NCBI RefSeq assembly: GCF_902362185.1
Contig: NC_044502.1
Span: 15,946,522-16,010,521 of the forward strand
Reading direction: 5' to 3'
DNA: 64,000 bases
Source of the DNA: Chanos chanos
Taxonomy: Eukaryota; Chordata; Actinopteri; Gonorynchiformes; Chanidae
The translations under genes were made by a program, and so were the position numbers. The notes below the pieces were generated by a model. The model worked only from the letters and a program-made list of their open reading frames with translations. It was not told where the DNA came from and made no database searches. Of the stretch, positions 23,681 to 35,969 are shown piece after piece (position 1 is the first letter of the stretch; each line of letters opens with the position of its first letter).

Positions 23681-24220
23681 GTAAGGTAAAACAATGTCTA
23701 TTACTTAACTTTACAGACTTAATTCACCGGAACGAACGTTTATCGGTTTCAACCTCTACTTATATTCGGTTGAAATGAATAATCAAAAGCTGTTTCTTTG
23801 AGAGGATACTCTACGTCTTGTGATATCAGTGTTCACAGGCGATTCGTATCCGTCAGAGACGTAAATTTATCATTTTCTGTGAAACGAAATGTCATTCGTT
23901 TTGCCAACAGCACTCATAAGCAGTTGTGGAATATATCATTGTGTTCAGTGTTTTTCTTTAGCTATGTACTAAATCGTGTAAGAAATGAACTGCGCAAAGC
24001 AGCCCGCAGACTGAGACTTACAAGAAGGCGTGTTGGCTTCCGCATTTTAATTTTTTTTTTTTTTTTTTTTTTGGGCGTACGAATTGGTGTAACAGGTGAA
24101 TTCGCTTAGTCAGTGTTTCACTGGTCTCGAGTCGTAAAAACCACACATAATGATTTGCAAGAGGAGCTGAACGCATTTTCCTGCTTGCTTCAACGTTTTT
24201 ACGTTAGAACGCACCCCTAA

Positions 24221-24259
<39 letters not shown>

Positions 24260-24260
<1 letters not shown>

Positions 24261-25989
24261 ACTGCGTGAAAAGAGGTGTATCTTGTATATTCCCGGATAC
24301 TCCACAGATAATCGGCTGTATCCGGCACTTTGCAGCTCTGTTACGCGGCACGGAACACTCCTGAATATGTACCAGGTTTGGGGGTCTGCCTAGAGCCCTT
24401 AATTGCCACGGTGAATAATCCCTTGGGGGTGCTTGCAAAGGAACATTTGCACTTCACACCTTGGGCCACCAGGTATCCTGCAATTGGTCAAAAGTCTTTC
24501 TTTGAATTGGTGGAGCAATGTCTTGCCCCTCCTCTAAAACCCTTCCCCATTGGTCCATTGTGTGTCCCCAGACATGATTTCATATGGTTTATATTATTAA
24601 TATTATTATTGTTATTATTATTGGTGGTGTTGTTTTATGTTCATAGGTAGATTGTATAGATAGTCTGGCAAACAAAAATGAATTACACAAATTTTATTAT
24701 AAATAAAGAAAATACAGTAGTATATAAATTATAAGGCATACAAATTATATAAACAAATCAATGTACAACATATAACTGATTTGAATACATTAGAACATGA
24801 TATACTGTAATATCATAGTATTTAATATGAATGCTTTTTGGGAGCATAAATGAAACTTTAAATGTTGAGTATCCAAGATGGCATCCTCCTCTTCAGAAAT
24901 TACATCTACTGATGCAGTCCTCCATATGGCAGCCTCTTCCTCAGTTTAAAGAACACTAGCTCTGGCCTTGTGCAGCTGCAAAACACAGTGAAAACAGATA
25001 TTAGATCACTGAAAACAGCAAATGGAGAAAAAGTCTAAGAACTACTGGGGAAATGATGTTTTGACTTACTCTTCTCCTCCTTTGCCTCATTCGAGTGGCG
25101 ATCCTGCCCCCCTCTTTGTTCTCTAGATTCCCTTCTTGGTTCATCCTGTAACTCTTTTGAATAGTCTCAATAGCTCTTGCAGGATGCTAGAGAGAAAAAA
25201 AAGGGGAGAAGAAAGGAAGATTGATTAAAAGTTTGTTTAGAATTTCAGGCACTGCAATGAAACGGTCACGATGATATAGTCTACCAACAACACACGTTGT
25301 CTTACCTTATCTGTGGATCTGTGTGTGTTGTTTTCAGCATTATGCATTCTCCGCACAGCTTCCTGTACAAGCAAAATTAGTACAAGAGTTAAATTCAAAC
25401 ACATTAAGGGATAAAGCAGATAAAGAAATGCAAACGTATTAGAATGTGCGGCAGTCTACTTGTCCCCCATTTGGTCTGTTTGCATCTGGTCACCCTATAC
25501 CTTTGACCCCAAGTAAAGGACAGTTGCATAACCATCAAATATGTAATTAATGAACCTTTAGACTTTTTTTAAAATTATGTTTTCAGTGTGTTTTTGCATG
25601 CTCCATTAATTTAGCTGAACGACAGAGCAATGACATTAAAGGCTATATGGGCCTACCACTGCTGTATTATACACCATGCAACACCTAACAAGTTTGTGTG
25701 GTTATCAAAATATAGCCTAAATATTACATATAGGCTAACTGATAGAAAGTTACAGCAAGGAAGGGGGCAGGCTTCTGTACCCAGTGCCACCTAGACCACT
25801 GACTGTTATTAGCATTTGAAAGGCCGTGCCTGAAAACCTCCCTCTAACAGCTGTATTCGGACATTTGCTGGAGTTTTCAGATCCGCATAACAGAGTTCTG
25901 TGGGCATCTGAATACCTCCGGCAAACAGCAGGTTTGGCGGAAGTTTACTTTGTCCGGATATTTCCGAATACACCACTTTTCACACAGTG
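24260..25989 (-). mobile_element. TIR DNA transposon with three phase-compatible minus-strand exons (unit 2)
   Basis: Counterpart of 9833-11580, with CACTGCGTGAAAAG at the left and its inverted partner (CACTGTGTGAAAAG) at the right, inside (TATC)n. On the minus strand three blocks have proper splice borders and all start and end in phase 0: 25362-25306 (19 codons), 25186-25070 (39 codons) and 24975-24946 (9 codons plus TAA). Together they give the basic C-terminal end of a protein with the patches HPARAIETIQKSYRMNQ and RIATRMRQRRRR. I do not recognise the protein. It could be the tail of the element's own gene or a captured host gene. No start exon or transposase core was found. Confidence 0.62.
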
Positions 25990-26050
<61 letters not shown>

Positions 26051-26125
26051 GTCTATCTATCTATCTATCTATCTATCTATCCATCTATCTGTCTGTCTGT
26101 CTGTCTATCTATCTATCCATCTATC
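25990..26125. repeat. (TATC)n/(TGTC)n microsatellite (unit 2)
   Basis: A long tetranucleotide tract abutting the right end of the TIR element, with interspersed TGTC units. It is longer and less pure than the unit 1 tract. Confidence 0.93.
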
Positions 26126-26409
26126 CTTCATAATACTTGGTGTAACCATCTGCAGTTTTTAAGGGGCTCAAACAGTCATGCACTAACTGAAAAACCACTG
26201 TATAGTGAACACTTAGTGTCTGTCATTCACTGAAACACTCATATCAAATAAAATAGGCCAAAATAGGTCTGTATGAGCCCTGTTTACAGGCCCTGATTTT
26301 ACAGTAATTTGTCTGTGTCTTTGAAATCACGTTAATCTTGCTGGTCTGAAATTTGTAACACCATATGTTTCAGGGACTTTAGATTTGTGAAGGTTTCTTG
26401 TGCTTTGCC

Positions 26410-29118
26410 ATGTCTGGAGTGCCAAAGGATCCAGATCTGCTAGCGCAGACAATAACCTCAAATATCCAGAAGATAACACAGCAAAGTAAGGGAATCTTTA
26501 GCTCGCTCTCTTACTGTTACTGTGCCTATATACCTCACTGCTTCTGAAAGCATTAAAAAAAAAATCCTCCCATTATTTCCATCTTTTGCTGTTGCTTGTC
26601 ATAATATTTTGTCTTTGCCTTTATCTCCACCAGCATCTGAAATACAGAGAATCATTAACCAACTCGGAACATCACAAGACACACCTGACCTAAGGCAGCG
26701 TCTGTAAGTGTATCACACTCCACAAAAACAAACAAATAAAACGCTTTGAGGCTTCCAGCAAATCTCTCCAGTTTATTAAGATACTAATGCTTACTTAATT
26801 TAATTGATCTGAAAAAGGTTGGTGTTTCTTCGTGCATTCTCAGACATTTTACAATTTTGTCTCTGTTCCAGCTCAAGTGCACTAGTACACTCTGTTGGTC
26901 AACTAATCATTGAACTCTTCAGGAGTGATTGTTTGAGAATTGGTGTAGTAAACAGTAACCACGGGCCATGGGTCAAATATTTGTCCACAGGAGATCTTTA
27001 TTGACAGATGTCTCTTGTGGCACCTTTGTTTTTTTTAATTAGCACTTTATATGTCAGGCCATGTAGTACTGAATCATTTTCTAGACTATAGCGTCTATGG
27101 ATTCCCTTTGAGTTATTTACTCAGTGTGATCTGATCACCTCCTTTTAGGGCATTCTGATTACATAAAAAAATAAATAAATAAAATCAGCATGAAAAAATC
27201 TAATGAAACCTTTAAGAGGGCACTCTTTGAACTATTTTATGACAGATTTTCAAATGAGATGATGATGATGGTATGGTTTGGGTATCTTTACCAAACATAC
27301 ACAACTCATTGAACAACAGGTTGCCTCCCAAAGCCTGTCATTGTATTATTTTACATTGTTATAAACACATAAATCCACATACACATAAATAAATGTGGTT
27401 AATATTGTTGTAATTGCTGTATCTACTTAGATTACTGATTTCAGATATATTCTATTTAATGCACAAAGCAATGTGTTTTCATAGTGCGAGTGCAATAATG
27501 AACAGAGCTTTTCATTGTTACATAACTGTGGAAACTAAACTCTCAATAATAGTTAATATATGATTAACCGCACATCTCTGCCTGCTCTGTCATCTATATG
27601 AATACATAAATATGCATTAAAACAAAATGCCGTTTCAGACTACAGGGCCAAGCACCTGTGAATTTATGTTAATAAATAGGTGTAAGGTAGAGTGGATAGG
27701 CAGTGGTTGTCTTTATAGCATTTAATTCTTTTATTACAATTTGTGTGAATAGAATGCAATGAGTAGTGCAATTTATCCTTTAGTGTGGAAGTAAATGTAC
27801 ATGTTCAAATGTATCCTTTGTTTTTCTGGGCTGTATTGCTCTCATTAATGTTATTCTGTTTCTTTTTAAATGTAGAAAGGAAAAGCAACAAAATGCAAAC
27901 CTACTTGCCAAAGACACAGACAAACTTCTGAAAGAATTTGGATCCTTGCCTGTGATCACAGAACAGGTACATGATATCCTGTTAGCTTGGTTTTGGATTT
28001 ATGACGCCAGTGTTGTTAAATCAGAGTTATTTTCTGCATTGTAAAACAGGAATGTTGAGAGTAATTAATCACATCCTTTTTTTTTTACCTAAAGCGCCAA
28101 AGAAAGATCCAGAAAGATCGCCTCATCAATGATTTCACTGGTGTCCTGACCAACTTTCAAAGAACTCAGCGGCAAGCGGCTGAGAAAGAGAAGGAGTTTG
28201 TTGCCAGAGTTCGGGCCAGCTCAAGAGTTTCAGTAAGCACAACAGGGGTGATTTCTGCATGGTGGCAATATATAACATGGTTTCTCTTTATAGCATGTCA
28301 AAATATACACGTTTTCTGAAAAGTTCAGTAGTTGAATACGGTTGGATCTCTAAGACAAAGAGCAATACAAGCTTCTGTATTTTCAGCAGGGTGGTTTTGG
28401 AGATGATGGACTCGGAGGGAGCGCTTCACCGTTTGAAAGGTTAGAGGTCAAGAATTGATGGGTCTGAATTCAATAGACACACACACACAATCTAGTCTTA
28501 TGTCTGTCCGCGATATTGGTTATTCCTGAACAAACACTAACAAAACATTAGATGAGACAACAGCAAGTACAAAGACAAATTATTATTCTGAGTGGCAAAA
28601 AAAGGCCTTTTATAGCAAGAAATACGTCACTGCCTTAATTTAGAACAATCAATTGATTTTTTAAATATATACCCAAGCTGTGTATTCTCAAAGACAGCTG
28701 CAAAAACAGCTGAATATTTTCTTTTTTTCTATGATTAAGATTAAAACAGTTGGCCCCGATACCACCTTTTCAATGGTTAGAGTGAACCTATGGCTAGATT
28801 TGGAAATGACTCATGCAGGAAAAATATTACTGAAAAAATACCACTTGCTCAAGTTTTTGGGTGAAGGGAAAGTTCCACTGTTCATCATCACAATAGCTAT
28901 TCATTGACGGTTTTAGTTTGATGGTGTTGTATCTGTGTCAGTGAGAGCTACATGCAGACGCAAACAAATGAAGATGCTATCACAGAGGAGGACCTGCAGC
29001 TCATCCAGGAGAGAGAAATGGCCATCAGACAGCTAGAGGTGAGAGCAGCCTGAAAATATGACCTCTGTAAACGAAGAGAACTCACTTGAGTGAACGAAGC
29101 AACTGACTCTGTGTTGTT

Positions 29119-29160
<42 letters not shown>

Positions 29161-29340
29161 TTATTTATTTATTTATTTATTTTTTCAGTCTGACATTACA
29201 GATATTAATGAAATCTTTAAAGACCTGGGAATGATGGTGCATGAACAAGGGGATATGGTTGGTAAGCATTACTTATACCTTTTTGTGTCCTGAAAAGCAG
29301 TAATTCACTTTGTATCTTAAAAGGTATCTGTTAGCAAAAA

Positions 29341-29379
<39 letters not shown>

Positions 29380-30655
29380 ACATTTTTTCACACACACTGA
29401 AAATAAAGCATGCTAGAATGACTGTCAACATAGGCTCATTAAACTCATAGAGTTCAAATTCATTGGGATGAAATATACCTTGCTCTTGTCTTGCAAACTG
29501 ATGTAATGAGCAAACAGAAGAACAAGAAGTTCACAGTGCAAACACACTCACACACAACCACTTGGAGTCCTTAGAGCCATCTCTTTGTTTACCATCCATT
29601 CATGTAATTGCAAAATATCAGCACCAACAGCCAACAGCATTACAGTACATGAATGTTTATATGCTTTTGTTTCTAAACATCAGAGAGCGCAGAGGTCACT
29701 TGCTGAGGTCAGTGATCGAATAGCTCCATCTGATAGTCCCCTTACACATTTTCTTTAGTGTAACAAAAAAAAAAAAAAAAGAACCAACCCAGTCTGTACT
29801 TGTGAGCTTGAATGCATTTAGGCATTCGCACACCAAGCCATTTAACTGTAATGGATTAGTGAAATCATTGATGTATACTGAATAGATATGTGTATACTAG
29901 TTACATTCATCCTTGTTCTAACCAGTAGGGGTAAGGGGATAGAGACAATTAATAGGCCATAGAATTGTGTTTGTGGTGTTATGGAAAAAAGCAGTTTTCC
30001 CTCAATATTGATTATTGGAGGCAGGAAATCTGTTTCAAGGATTTCAGCATTTTACCATCTTTAATTTTCCTTTACTGAGCGTTGTTTGTGTACCCTTCAC
30101 AGACAGTATAGAGGCCAATGTGGAGACTGCAGAAATTAATGTTCAACAAGCCACACAGCAGTTATCAAGAGCTGCAGACTATCAGGTAAACACAGTCAGT
30201 TCACATGAAATCACAGCATCATTTCAGCAAAAGATCGGAATGACATTATTTTGCTTTTGACATCAACTTCACCACAAAAATCTATGGCCCAGATTTAAAT
30301 AGGACACCATGGTGTCTCATTATCAGTCAGGATCCCTGATGTTTTCAAAAGAGTGATCGCTGTAAAAACTAAAAACGACAATTTTTGTTTTTACTCATCA
30401 TATAGTGTGCCTTTTTGCACAAAAGCAAATTAATTTTTTTGTAATCACTGTTGTAATTTAATATGGCCCTGAGAGAGCTTACTGATTTAATGATTGTTAC
30501 TGACTTACTGATCTGTCATTGTTATTCTTCAAATGTTCCCCACCCCTTTAATCCTCCAGCGGAAGTCTCGCAAGAAGATCTGCATCCTGATCGTCGTACT
30601 GGTAGTTTTGGCTGTTGTTATTGGTTTAATTATCTGGGGATCTCTTCGCTCATGA
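26410..30655 (+). CDS. stx7: Syntaxin-7-like endosomal Qa-SNARE, nine coding exons
   Basis: Coding exons: 26410-26485, 26634-26703, 27876-27966, 28095-28232, 28390-28439 (or from 28387), 28942-29038, 29189-29261, 30103-30185 and 30560-30655. All have GT/AG borders and compatible phases, giving about 257 residues, near the vertebrate syntaxin-7 length. Features: N-terminal Habc region ([46 protein letters not shown]); linker; Qa-SNARE helix at about 165-227 with zero-layer Gln at about 194 ([15 protein letters not shown]); basic RKSRKK; then a tail anchor at about 233-252. Syntaxin-7 drives fusion in the late endosome/lysosome pathway. It neighbours the TAAR cluster in other vertebrates too. 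Exons 1-7 lie in duplicated unit 2, and exons 8-9 are single copy. This is the only apparently functional copy here. Confidence 0.93.
27876..27966 (+). other. stx7: stx7 exon 3, retained here but deleted in unit 1
   Basis: A 91-nt exon with TTTAAATGTAG acceptor and GTACAT donor, encoding [20 protein letters not shown] and the following [10 protein letters not shown]. It lies in the 268-bp segment (about 27706-27973) that unit 1 has replaced with a few filler bases. Noted separately because its loss explains the death of the unit 1 copy. Confidence 0.9.
29119..29155. repeat. Poly-T tract in stx7 intron 6
   Basis: A run of about 37 T followed by ATTTATTTATTT, next to the exon 7 acceptor. The unit 0 and unit 1 versions are shorter and interrupted by G. 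It probably acts as part of an unusually long polypyrimidine tract. Confidence 0.9.
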
Positions 30656-33260
30656 GGTCACTGCCTTGTATGTGAAATTTCAGATTACCCAAGGCCTAAC
30701 AGTGGGGTGTGTGTAACCCAGAACAGACTATATTTGAATGTAGAGTGGATGTGCAATAGTTTTCATTAATGTGACCTCTAAGCCTTTATAAATATATTCT
30801 CACACAATTAGTCCACCCTTTCTAATTCCCTAAATCTTGTAAATAAGCTGTAACTGATGATATTATCAATGACCGTAATCAAAAAATTGCAAAAGTCATT
30901 TAAGTCTTGTGATTAAAATTAAGTCTGTCAGGTTTAATGAGTAATCAAAATCTTAAGTGGTAGCTTGCTGAGCCAACAGTCATGTTGGGTGATGCATCCA
31001 ATTAAACAACCACTCTCTGTTTAAAGTTAGTCTGTTCAACACATCAGTAACACAGTCAAGAGTCTAGTAGTTGTTATAATATTTTCCTCTTTAATAAATA
31101 CATTAAATTAGCATTTAAGGAGCATGTGTAATAATGCACTAACCTTATCTTGCAGTAATACTAACTTTAAATGTGTAACTTAATATTTTTAATAATTTAA
31201 TGTCCATTTTCAGATGATTTATACATGACATACTCTTTCAGAATCATCATAAATTAGTATAGTACTACCAGTGTTTTAGCATTTGACTGTCCTGCAAAAC
31301 TGCAGAACCAATTGAATGGGCAGTGTCCCTGTGGTCTTCCAAAGAACCCGCTGCATTTTCACATATTGCTCTACTTTCCAAAAGCAATTAGCAATCCTTG
31401 CTCTCTCTGCATCAGGCTTCACTAAGAAATGAAATGACTATGTTTTAGCTTATCTGTGTAACATGGTTGGATTGTCTCTCACAGCTATGTAAGAATGAGC
31501 TGTCTGGCGGTATGCACAAATATTTTCTCTCAAAACAAGCACTCTCTTTTAACAGAATAAGGGCAGGCATACCAGTTATCTGTGTATCATTTATCTTATG
31601 TCTGTAAATAGAGATAATTGGCACTGATTTGTTCTCTTGTACAAAGGTAGTTGTAATTGTATGCAAATCTGGTTGTATATCCGTTTGATCCAATTCTAGT
31701 CTTTTATATACTGGCTCTCTCAGATTAAGTCATTTATGCACCTTCTTTGTTTTCCAGTCTGTATCTTGAAACACATTCTCATTGTTTTTCTTTGCAACAT
31801 TTACAGTGCCAAAACCAAGGGCTAAAAATAAATACATCATGTGCACCTAAACTGACAACATGCTAAAATTCTGTCGTGATCAATTCATACTTATTCTTGA
31901 GCATATGAGTGCAAGGAAGCAAATTAGTTAAACATGTGTCAGCACAAATGTCATGGGTTTTATTACGTATATGTATTATATGGCATATTTAGATGGAGAG
32001 ATGCTGGTTGCTCTTCCAGTTTGATTAGACTTAGTAATGTCTATACCATATGCAAAGTTTGATAAACTATTGAAATTGAATTTAAAAAGACCTTTCACAG
32101 GGTTTTATTATAAAAGCAAACTACTCAACAGTAATAATTTTGTTATATTGTACAAATACAGGTGTTAGAGCCAGGAATTAAAAATATTGTTTATTTTGAA
32201 ACCTGTAGAATATTTGTTCTTCAAATCTATGCTAAGCTGTCTTTTTTACATAATAAAATGATTCAGGTTATAAAAAGAAAATACTCTGATACAGTCATTC
32301 TTTCTCTCTTCTTATCTTTTAAATAAACTTTTTTTTACCATTTAAATCTATATGGCTTTTGTGTAAGCATTATTAACATCACTGCGGGAAAAAGACATAA
32401 AACAGCAATCAGACAGGAAACAAACAACAGCAACAAAAATAGCAGGAGTACTTATGCCACCTGTGCTATTCTAGTATTTTTATTTTATTTTACTTTATCT
32501 ATCGTTTTGCTAAATTAAACAAGACAGGGCACAAGCACAAACTCATCATCATACATTTATCCTTACATCAACAATACATTTACAAGTTCACATGTGGTAG
32601 CTGTACTGCTGACGTAGTCACTAACAAATAGCATGAACACAGTTCTAAGACTGAAACTAAAACACTTGCTAGAACTGAATTCTAAAGCATGCTCCCAACA
32701 CATTCATTCAGCTGACTAGTAGTCCAACTCAGTGTGTCATTTCTTCAGTTGTAGAGTCAATGAACTTACAAAATGTGCTTTTCAGTGCCACTCAGATTAT
32801 AATGAGCCTGTGATCTTGTTTGTGTCAAACTAGGGTTTTAGCGCAATGTGGAAGGGTACTTAAATTAAAAGGTGCAAAGTTGGGCAATAACACTTAGAAA
32901 AAAAAAGTTTCACGTAAATATTTTTGTTATTTCGATTAAAATATGTACCTTTTAAACTTGCCTTTTGCAATTTAAAATTCATGCAACTGACCAGAAAATG
33001 TGAAATAAAACTCTCAGTGGCTCTCATTCACCCTCATATTTATTTATTTAGTTTGCTTGTTTGTGATTTTTGTTCATGCAGATATTGATCAGAGTCTGAA
33101 GTCATTGTTAATTGGTTTAATTAAAGCCATATCCTTTCAAATACAAAAGGATATACTTCATTCTAAGTAATCATCAACTGGTTTCAACATGTACCACACC
33201 TTTGATTACATCATGCATTCTGTCACTCATTATTCAGAAGGGGTGGAAGGATGTCAGTGA
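30656..33260. other. stx7 3' UTR and intergenic DNA
   Basis: AT-rich sequence after the stx7 stop codon. Possible polyadenylation signals are AATAAA near 31093, AATAAA near 31826 and AATAAAA near 32251. No open reading frame with family resemblance and no clear transposon was found. Confidence 0.5.
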
Positions 33261-33268
33261 ACTAAGCA

Positions 33269-33275
33269 TATAAAG
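33269..33275 (+). promoter_or_regulatory. TATA box of the TAAR at 33404
   Basis: TATAAAG lies 135 bp upstream of the chosen ATG. The other Asp5.42-type TAARs in the window also have TATAAA shortly upstream (56422 and 63754), which supports a shared core-promoter layout. Confidence 0.5.
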
Positions 33276-33403
33276 ACAGACAAGGAGAGCTAACCCATAA
33301 CAGTGTTCATGCTGTTCCTCTAATTACACTTCCTTAGAAACCTGTCTTACTTGTGGTTTTGTCTCAATTACTCTTCATTTCTTGCAAGCGAGCATCTGAG
33401 TCT

Positions 33404-34405
33404 ATGAGACCTCAAGAAGTGAACAAGACAGATTACTGTCTGCAGTCCTGCATAGAAAAACCTTTTTTTAACGCCGTGCATACATTATTGTATGTCATTG
33501 CAGGAGCTTTTGTTCTGTTTACAGTATTTGGAAACCTGCTTGTCATCATCTCTGTGTGTCACTTCAAGCAGCTGCACACTCCATCTAATATTCTTGTCAC
33601 ATCACTGGCTTTATCAGATTTTCTTGTTGGTCTGTTTGTGATGCCGCTCCATTTAACATTTTGGATTGAGTCATGCTGGTTGTTTGGAGTGCTTTTTTGT
33701 GGGATGTATAATTATGTCGCTTGTCATCTGACAAGTGTGTCTGTATATAATGTTGTTCTCATCGCTGTAGATCGTTACTTTGCTCTCAGTAACCCTTTTC
33801 TCTACTCTAGGAAAATCTCCCTGAGTGTCATGTGTACAGTTACGTTACTTAATTGGCTGCTATCATTTATTTACAATTATTTTCTAGTAGATTTCAAAGG
33901 AATCCTTACAAACTCAAAGCAATGTCCTGGAGAATGTGATGTCTCTATTGGTAAGATTTTGAATATAACCGATCTTGTAGTTGTGTTTCTTTTTCCAACC
34001 GCTGCTATAATACTTTTGTATGCCAAAATTTTTGTCATTGTTAAGAGACATGCTGGTGCCATTAGGGATCTTACCAATCATAGAAAGCCAGCAGATGGTA
34101 AGAGTGTTTGTGACCACGTTAGATCTGAGAGTAAAGCTGCAAAAGTCTTTGGAATTCTAGTGTCTGTTTTCCTGGCCTGTTTAGTGCCATACTACTTTTG
34201 TACTTTAGTAGCTGATTACATTAGTGCAGAACAATACTATTTATTGAATTTTATGTTGACACTGTTTTATGCTAATTCTTCCATTAACCCCATCATCTAT
34301 GCCCTGTTTTACCCATGGTTTAAGAGGAGCATTAAATTGATATTAACACTTCATGTATTCAACACAGAATCAACACTGACAAATGTCTTGACAACAAACT
34401 CTTGA
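33404..34405 (+). CDS. Trace amine-associated receptor, Asp5.42 type
   Basis: Intact single-exon GPCR of 333 residues. The frame is open upstream to a GTG at 33353, but the first ATG (33404, MRPQEVNKTDYC) gives a normal TAAR N-terminus with a glycosylation site at N7. Landmarks: C99 (3.25), A106 at 3.32 (classical Asp lost), DRY at 123-125, D190 at 5.42 (eight residues before P198, 5.50), ACLVP in TM6 with Leu in place of the usual Trp at 6.48, NPIIY at 295-299 and LFYPWFKRS. Asp at 5.42 without Asp3.32 marks the large teleost TAAR clade with inverted, non-classical amine recognition. Probably expressed in olfactory neurons; ligand unknown. Confidence 0.93.
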   Translation: MRPQEVNKTDYCLQSCIEKPFFNAVHTLLYVIAGAFVLFTVFGNLLVIISVCHFKQLHTPSNILVTSLALSDFLVGLFVMPLHLTFWIESCWLFGVLFCGMYNYVACHLTSVSVYNVVLIAVDRYFALSNPFLYSRKISLSVMCTVTLLNWLLSFIYNYFLVDFKGILTNSKQCPGECDVSIGKILNITDLVVVFLFPTAAIILLYAKIFVIVKRHAGAIRDLTNHRKPADGKSVCDHVRSESKAAKVFGILVSVFLACLVPYYFCTLVADYISAEQYYLLNFMLTLFYANSSINPIIYALFYPWFKRSIKLILTLHVFNTESTLTNVLTTNS

Positions 34406-34668
34406 AGGCAAAGATCACCCATTTTCACATTCAAGCTTATTATGTAACACATGATGTATGTTAATAAATCATTTATAATGTATTTATAATTCGTGGGTTT
34501 TTTTTTTAACTTTTAATTTAGCATTCATCTTTCACCTGAAAATATCAGTAAGGGTCTAACTACATATTGCTACTTTTCTTTTTAAAAGGGAAGAGCCTAT
34601 GGAAGAACTAATAGGTAACATGGCTGTTAACAGCATTGCAGTCTCATGGCACAAATCTAATTTCAGGT

Positions 34669-35130
34669 TGTCACATTGTGTAAAAGAGGCTGGATGCAAA
34701 TGCATGTTAGTTGTCTCTTTATTTCTAGCAAGCATAACAAAAAGGGTTTCGAAACTTAGCAGACTTCAGAAATTCAGGCAGGAGGGAGAACCAACCTGAT
34801 GTGAGGTAGACACCAAACAAAGCCAGACAAAGAGACAATGAAAACTAAGGAGTATTTATACACAGCTAAATGAGGTAAAACTGAAGACAGGTGGCATGAC
34901 TGAACTTCACAGGGCTAAATCGACAGAACTCAAAACAGGACTGAACCTGTAAACATACAAATAAAGCACAGCTGACCTCCAGAGGGGGGAAAAACTAGAG
35001 GAACTAGAGAGGGGAGCAAAGAGAAACAAAGGACCAAAGAGGGACAGAAGGACCAGAGAGAGGGACAGAGAAGGACAGAAGGACCAGAGAGAGGGACCAG
35101 AGAGCAACAGAGAAGGAAGAGGGCGTGAAA
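34669..35130 (-). mobile_element. Solo LTR-like fossil, family A (minus copy)
   Basis: The reverse complement matches 38410-38737 block by block: 'TTTGAGTTCTGT', 'TGTGTATAAATACTCCTT', 'GAAATAAA', 'GCATCCAGCCTC' and a terminal TGTGACA. A TATA-like box, a polyadenylation signal and TG...CA style ends indicate an LTR. The distal limit is uncertain because it runs into a purine-rich minisatellite (about 34985-35115) built of GGACCAGAGAGA-like units. Confidence 0.6.
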
Positions 35131-35365
35131 CAAATAGTGAAGATGTTACTAATCTTCAAATAAAAAGCTGAAAGGAAGAAAAACTGAACTGAGGACACCA
35201 AGTCAAATTACTACAAATAATCTAAATTAAATCCAGATAACCAATTGAACAACTTTTGTTGTCTTGAAATAATCCATAACCATACATTCTTGAATATACA
35301 GCTGATACAGTTCTTAGTGATATTGTCATTTAGATTAAGGGAGGCTGGATGCATGTTACACTTCA

Positions 35366-35545
35366 GGGCAGCTGTGGTCTAAAGGTTAGAGAACCACGCT
35401 TGTAACTGGAGGGTTGCAGGTTCAATTCCCAGGCCCAATGTCCATGGCTGTGTGCCCTTGAGCAAGGCACTTAACCCTAACACTCCCCAGGCGCAGAGGA
35501 ATGCTATTTTTACTTTTTTTTTTTTTTTTTTTACATTTACATGTA
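35366..35545 (+). mobile_element. tRNA-derived SINE
   Basis: A tRNA-like head (GTGGTCTAAAGGTTAGAGAA) with a B-box GGTTCAATTCC, then the fish SINE body 'CCCTTGAGCAAGGCACTTAA' and a T-rich tail with poly-T. It is not a functional tRNA gene: the acceptor stem and length do not fit. Confidence 0.75.
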
Positions 35546-35969
35546 GTTGAGCAACAGACTTCATTAATCACTATCCAAATCTAAGTGGATAATCGCCCCA
35601 GTGTTTAAAATATAGAGACAAGTATATGTGAGAAATATAGGAATCTCAAACAGTAAACTAAGTATGGTACACACAAAGCACTGGAAAAAAACCAGATAAG
35701 CACAGGAAAGAAAGAGATTCAGATAAAACTTGGTGCACTGTAGTCACTGAGAGACTTCCCAGAGAGCTGAATAAATAAGGAATAAATAAACAGAGGGAGG
35801 AATAAATAAGCACAGGGAGAAATGAGATAAAAAAGTGAGGAACAGGTGGGTTTGATAATCAGATGACGAGCAGAATTAACCAGTGTTTTAACCACAGTTA
35901 ACCACTTATACTCACAGTGCTTGAAGTACACACTGTGTGGGCCTTCTGCTTCCACCAGCTGGAACATGC

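Larger units (their letters stand above)
14571..29468 (+). repeat. Tandem segmental duplication, unit 2
   Basis: About 14.9 kb, collinear with unit 1. It ends at 29468 (CATTGGGA), where homology to the unit 0/1 tails stops and authentic stx7 intron 7 continues to exons 8-9. It carries an LTR insertion (14945-15665) and keeps the stx7 segments that unit 1 has lost. Confidence 0.9.

Noticed and set aside
1-29468. Tandem duplication as an assembly artefact
   Set aside because: Unit-specific insertions with clean target duplications, large deletions and distributed substitutions make two identical haplotypes unlikely, though only long reads can fully exclude a haplotype mis-join.
33353-33403. 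N-terminal extension of the 33404 TAAR
   Set aside because: It starts with GTG. The first ATG at 33404 gives a normal TAAR N-terminus. The same reasoning applies to the TTG at 56448.
35366-35440. Possible tRNA gene
   Set aside because: A B-box is present, but the sequence continues into a SINE body with a T-rich tail and lacks a proper cloverleaf.
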